Part shown: one piece after another, positions 14,058-16,094 of the stretch
How the letters are laid out: each line of letters starts with the position of its first letter
Position numbering within the stretch: position 1 is the first letter of the stretch
Assembly (NCBI GenBank): GCA_036166735.1
Contig: JAYZHG010000108.1
Coordinates: 1 to 16,094 of the forward strand
Length of the DNA stretch: 16,094 bases
Source of the DNA: JAPYTU01 sp036166735
GTDB lineage: Bacteria > Bacteroidota > Bacteroidia > Cytophagales > MED-G16
Reading direction: 5' to 3'
Translations under genes and position numbers: made by a program
The notes under the pieces: generated by a model
What the model saw: the letters and a program-made list of their open reading frames with translations, nothing else
What the model was told of the DNA's origin: nothing
Database searches by the model: none

Positions 14058-15300
14058 TATATTTTCAATAGATCCTTTGATTACTATTATTTTTTTAATT
14101 TTAGTGTTTATTGGTTTTATTTCAATTTTTTCCACACAAATTCAAGATGATGTTGTTTTTTTTAGTTTTAATAATGAAGCATTTAAACAATTAATTTGGA
14201 TAATATTTTCTTTTATAATATTAATTTCAATCTTTTTTTTAGAACATAGATTTATTTATAATTTAGCCTTACCTCTATATATTTTCTCCATTTTTCTTTT
14301 GATAACTGTTTTTTTTGTAGGAGTTGAAGTCTCTGGATCCAAATCTTGGTTTTCTGTTTTTGGTTTTAGATTTCAACCATCAGAGTTTTCTAAATTTTCA
14401 ACAGCATTATTAATAGCAAAAATTTTTGATTCATATAATTTAAATTTAAAATCTTTAAAAAATTTGATGTATGTTTCTATAGTTATTCTATTACCTTCAT
14501 TATTGATTTTGATTCAAGATGATTTTGGTACAGCTTTGGTATTTTCATCATTTTTTTTGGTTTTTTTTCGGGAAGGTATGTCTATCCATTTAGTCCTTTT
14601 TATTATAGGTATTGTACTAATTTTTTTATTAGGGTTAATTTTTGATTCTAATATTTTATACATAGTATTTTCTGTGTGTTTTTTAATTGCTATTGGTTTA
14701 TCTAAAAAAAATTTTCGAAACTTTGTTAATCTTTTTGTTATTTATGTTTTTACTATGATTGTAATTAATGGACAAGGCGTTATATTAAATGATGTATTAA
14801 AACCTTATCAAAAAAATAGGATTGAATCATTGATAAATCCTGGCGCAGATCCTTTAGGTGCTGGATGGAATATAACTCAATCAAAAATTGCTATAGGTTC
14901 AGGTGGTTTTTTTGGAAAAGGATTTTTAAATGGAACGCAAACTAGATTAGATTTTGTTCCAGAGCAAAGTACAGATTTTATTTTTTCAGTAGTAGGTGAA
15001 GAATTTGGGTTTGTTGGCTCTGTGTTTGTAATATTTTTATATAGTTTACTTTTGATTAGAATTGTTCAGTTAGCTGAAAATCAAAAAGATATATTTGCTA
15101 GAGTTTTTGGTTATTCTATTTTTTCAGTTTTAACATTTCATTATATAATAAATATAGCAATGACTTTGGGAATGTTTCCTGTGATAGGAATACCATTACC
15201 ATTTATAAGTTATGGTGGGTCATCTTTATTGTCTTTTTCTTTACTTCTTTTTGTTTTTATGAAGTTGAATAGTGTTCAGGCATCACTTTTATCTAGATAA
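14038..15300 (+). CDS. rodA: Rod shape-determining protein RodA (SEDS peptidoglycan glycosyltransferase)
   Basis: SEDS-family membrane enzyme that polymerises lipid II into glycan strands and works in complex with PBP2. It has 420 residues and about ten membrane helices. Family landmarks: SGSKSWFSVFGFRFQPSEF around 99-117, LIQDDFGTAL around 157-167, RIESLINPGADPLGAGWN around 261-278, GSGGFFGKG around 287-295, FVPEQSTDFIFSVVGEEFG around 306-324 (the catalytic Asp is D313), and the C-terminal GIPLPFISYGGSS near 383-395. The ATG lies inside mrdA (20-base overlap), so translation is coupled. It is the last gene of the operon; a gene on the opposite strand ends 38 bases beyond its stop. No clear hairpin terminator is visible in that AT-rich gap. 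Confidence 0.97.
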   Translation: MRKIQNNIFSIDPLITIIFLILVFIGFISIFSTQIQDDVVFFSFNNEAFKQLIWIIFSFIILISIFFLEHRFIYNLALPLYIFSIFLLITVFFVGVEVSGSKSWFSVFGFRFQPSEFSKFSTALLIAKIFDSYNLNLKSLKNLMYVSIVILLPSLLILIQDDFGTALVFSSFFLVFFREGMSIHLVLFIIGIVLIFLLGLIFDSNILYIVFSVCFLIAIGLSKKNFRNFVNLFVIYVFTMIVINGQGVILNDVLKPYQKNRIESLINPGADPLGAGWNITQSKIAIGSGGFFGKGFLNGTQTRLDFVPEQSTDFIFSVVGEEFGFVGSVFVIFLYSLLLIRIVQLAENQKDIFARVFGYSIFSVLTFHYIINIAMTLGMFPVIGIPLPFISYGGSSLLSFSLLLFVFMKLNSVQASLLSR

Positions 15301-15338
15301 TTTTTGAAATTATTTTTTTATTCTTTATTGAGTTTCTT

Positions 15339-16094
15339 TTAATAATTTTCTTTTATACTCGTAAGCATTTTTATCAATTTTGGATTATCTAATTTGTTTT
15401 TATAATTATCTAGGATAATGTCTGTTGCTTCTTGAAATGTATTTTGTGATTTTACCTCTAGAAGAAAGCTCTCATATTCTTTTTTATTCATATTAAAAAG
15501 TTCTTCATTATGAGAATAATTAATATTTGTTTTTATAAATAAATTTTTGTCTATTTCAAGAATAGAATTTAATTCTTTGATTAATATTTCACATTCATTT
15601 AAGTTATGTTTAGCTACTAATTTGATTAAATCAATTTTTTCAATAGTATTGTTTTTAAAGTGTTGAATTTCACTAATTAGTTCATCAAAAACATCTTTGT
15701 GGTAAGGATAGTATTTTTTTCTATCTTTTAAATTTTTTCCATTTATTTTATTTAAATTTTTAAAAATATCATTAACAATATAATTTGATGGGTTAGCAGC
15801 AAGTTTAACAGTTTCTTTTATTGCCTCTATGATAATATCTGGCATTCTGCTGGGTTTAATTTTAATGTGCTTAGAAAGAATGTTCATGAAATTTTTTTGA
15901 GCTTCTTTTGTTTCTTTATGATCATAATCAAAAAATGGCATTTTATTTTTATTAAAATTATTTAGCCAATCATCATATATTTTTTTTATTATAAAAAGGT
16001 TTATGTGATGGCATTGAGTAATGTTTAATAGTTTTTCTCCTGTAATATTATTTGTATCAATTTCTGATGAAATTTTTTTGTAAAAATTTGTGGC
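15339..16094 (-). CDS. Uncharacterised helical protein, C-terminal part (runs off the right edge)
   Basis: I do not recognise this family with certainty. The frame carries no stop from the window edge at 16094 down to the TAA at 15339, giving at least 251 residues. The ATG at 15941 is internal: another 51 open codons precede it, including TGEKLLNITQCHHINLF and KKIYDDWLNN, which look like genuine protein. The visible part is hydrophilic, rich in Lys/Asn/Glu/Ile, without signal peptide, membrane helix or nucleotide-binding motif, and predicted by eye to be mostly helical. The segment MPFFDYDHKETKEAQKNF followed by MNILSKHIKI resembles a block I vaguely associate with uncharacterised Bacteroidota proteins, but this is unverified. 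It is convergent to rodA, 38 bases away, and so is not part of that operon. Confidence 0.8.
   Translation of the reverse strand, partial: ATNFYKKISSEIDTNNITGEKLLNITQCHHINLFIIKKIYDDWLNNFNKNKMPFFDYDHKETKEAQKNFMNILSKHIKIKPSRMPDIIIEAIKETVKLAANPSNYIVNDIFKNLNKINGKNLKDRKKYYPYHKDVFDELISEIQHFKNNTIEKIDLIKLVAKHNLNECEILIKELNSILEIDKNLFIKTNINYSHNEELFNMNKKEYESFLLEVKSQNTFQEATDIILDNYKNKLDNPKLIKMLTSIKENY

Noticed and set aside
15339..15941. Complete 200-residue gene starting at the ATG at 15941
   Set aside because: The frame continues open for 51 more codons to the window edge with protein-like content, so that ATG is internal and the gene is partial.
1..16094. A defence island, CRISPR, prophage or other new multi-gene system
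   Set aside because: No direct repeats with spacers, nucleases, integrases, transposases or reverse transcriptases are visible; nearly all genes are housekeeping with known roles.

Overview
The window is AT-rich (roughly a quarter to 30% G+C by eye) and almost completely coding, with very short gaps. Everything I can assign points to the Bacteroidota or a close FCB relative, probably a small-genome marine type. The order purH-mreB-mreC-mreD-mrdA-rodA is the arrangement I associate with that phylum. None of the start codons has a recognisable Shine-Dalgarno sequence. Several gene starts are preceded by TAnnTTTG, the -7 element of Bacteroidota promoters. The Ccm proteins carry phylum-like variant motifs. 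The assignment is inference; no rRNA is present.

Left part (1-3291, all minus strand). Transcription runs leftward through cysC and cysQ (PAPS synthesis and PAP removal, coupled by a TAATG overlap), then pheS (phenylalanyl-tRNA synthetase alpha), then a secreted LamG-domain protein that starts inside the end of pheS and leaves the window at base 1.

Middle (3334-9826, plus strand). A divergent 42-base gap separates cysC from a compact run ccmB-ccmC-ccmD-like-ccmE-ccmF-purN-purH. The Ccm genes build the heme-handling and heme-ligation machinery for periplasmic c-type cytochromes. CcmE has Cys where classical CcmE has the heme-binding His, and no ccmA, ccmG or ccmH lies here, which resembles the Cys-type Ccm variant. 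purN and purH carry out formyl transfers and the final IMP-forming steps of purine synthesis.

Right part (9910-15300, plus strand). mreB, mreC, mreD, mrdA (PBP2) and rodA form the elongasome, which directs side-wall peptidoglycan synthesis in rod-shaped cells. mreC/mreD, mreD/mrdA and mrdA/rodA overlap by 14, 14 and 20 bases. PBP2 has KTS in place of the usual KTG active-site motif.

Right edge (15339-16094, minus strand). The C-terminal part of an uncharacterised, soluble-looking helical protein runs toward rodA. Its reading frame is open to the end of the window, so its true start is outside.

I see no tRNA, rRNA, CRISPR array, insertion sequence, prophage or defence gene, and no clearly new multi-gene system. 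The points most worth checking are the Cys-type CcmE, the PBP2 KTS motif, the start/promoter architecture, and the unassigned protein at the right edge.
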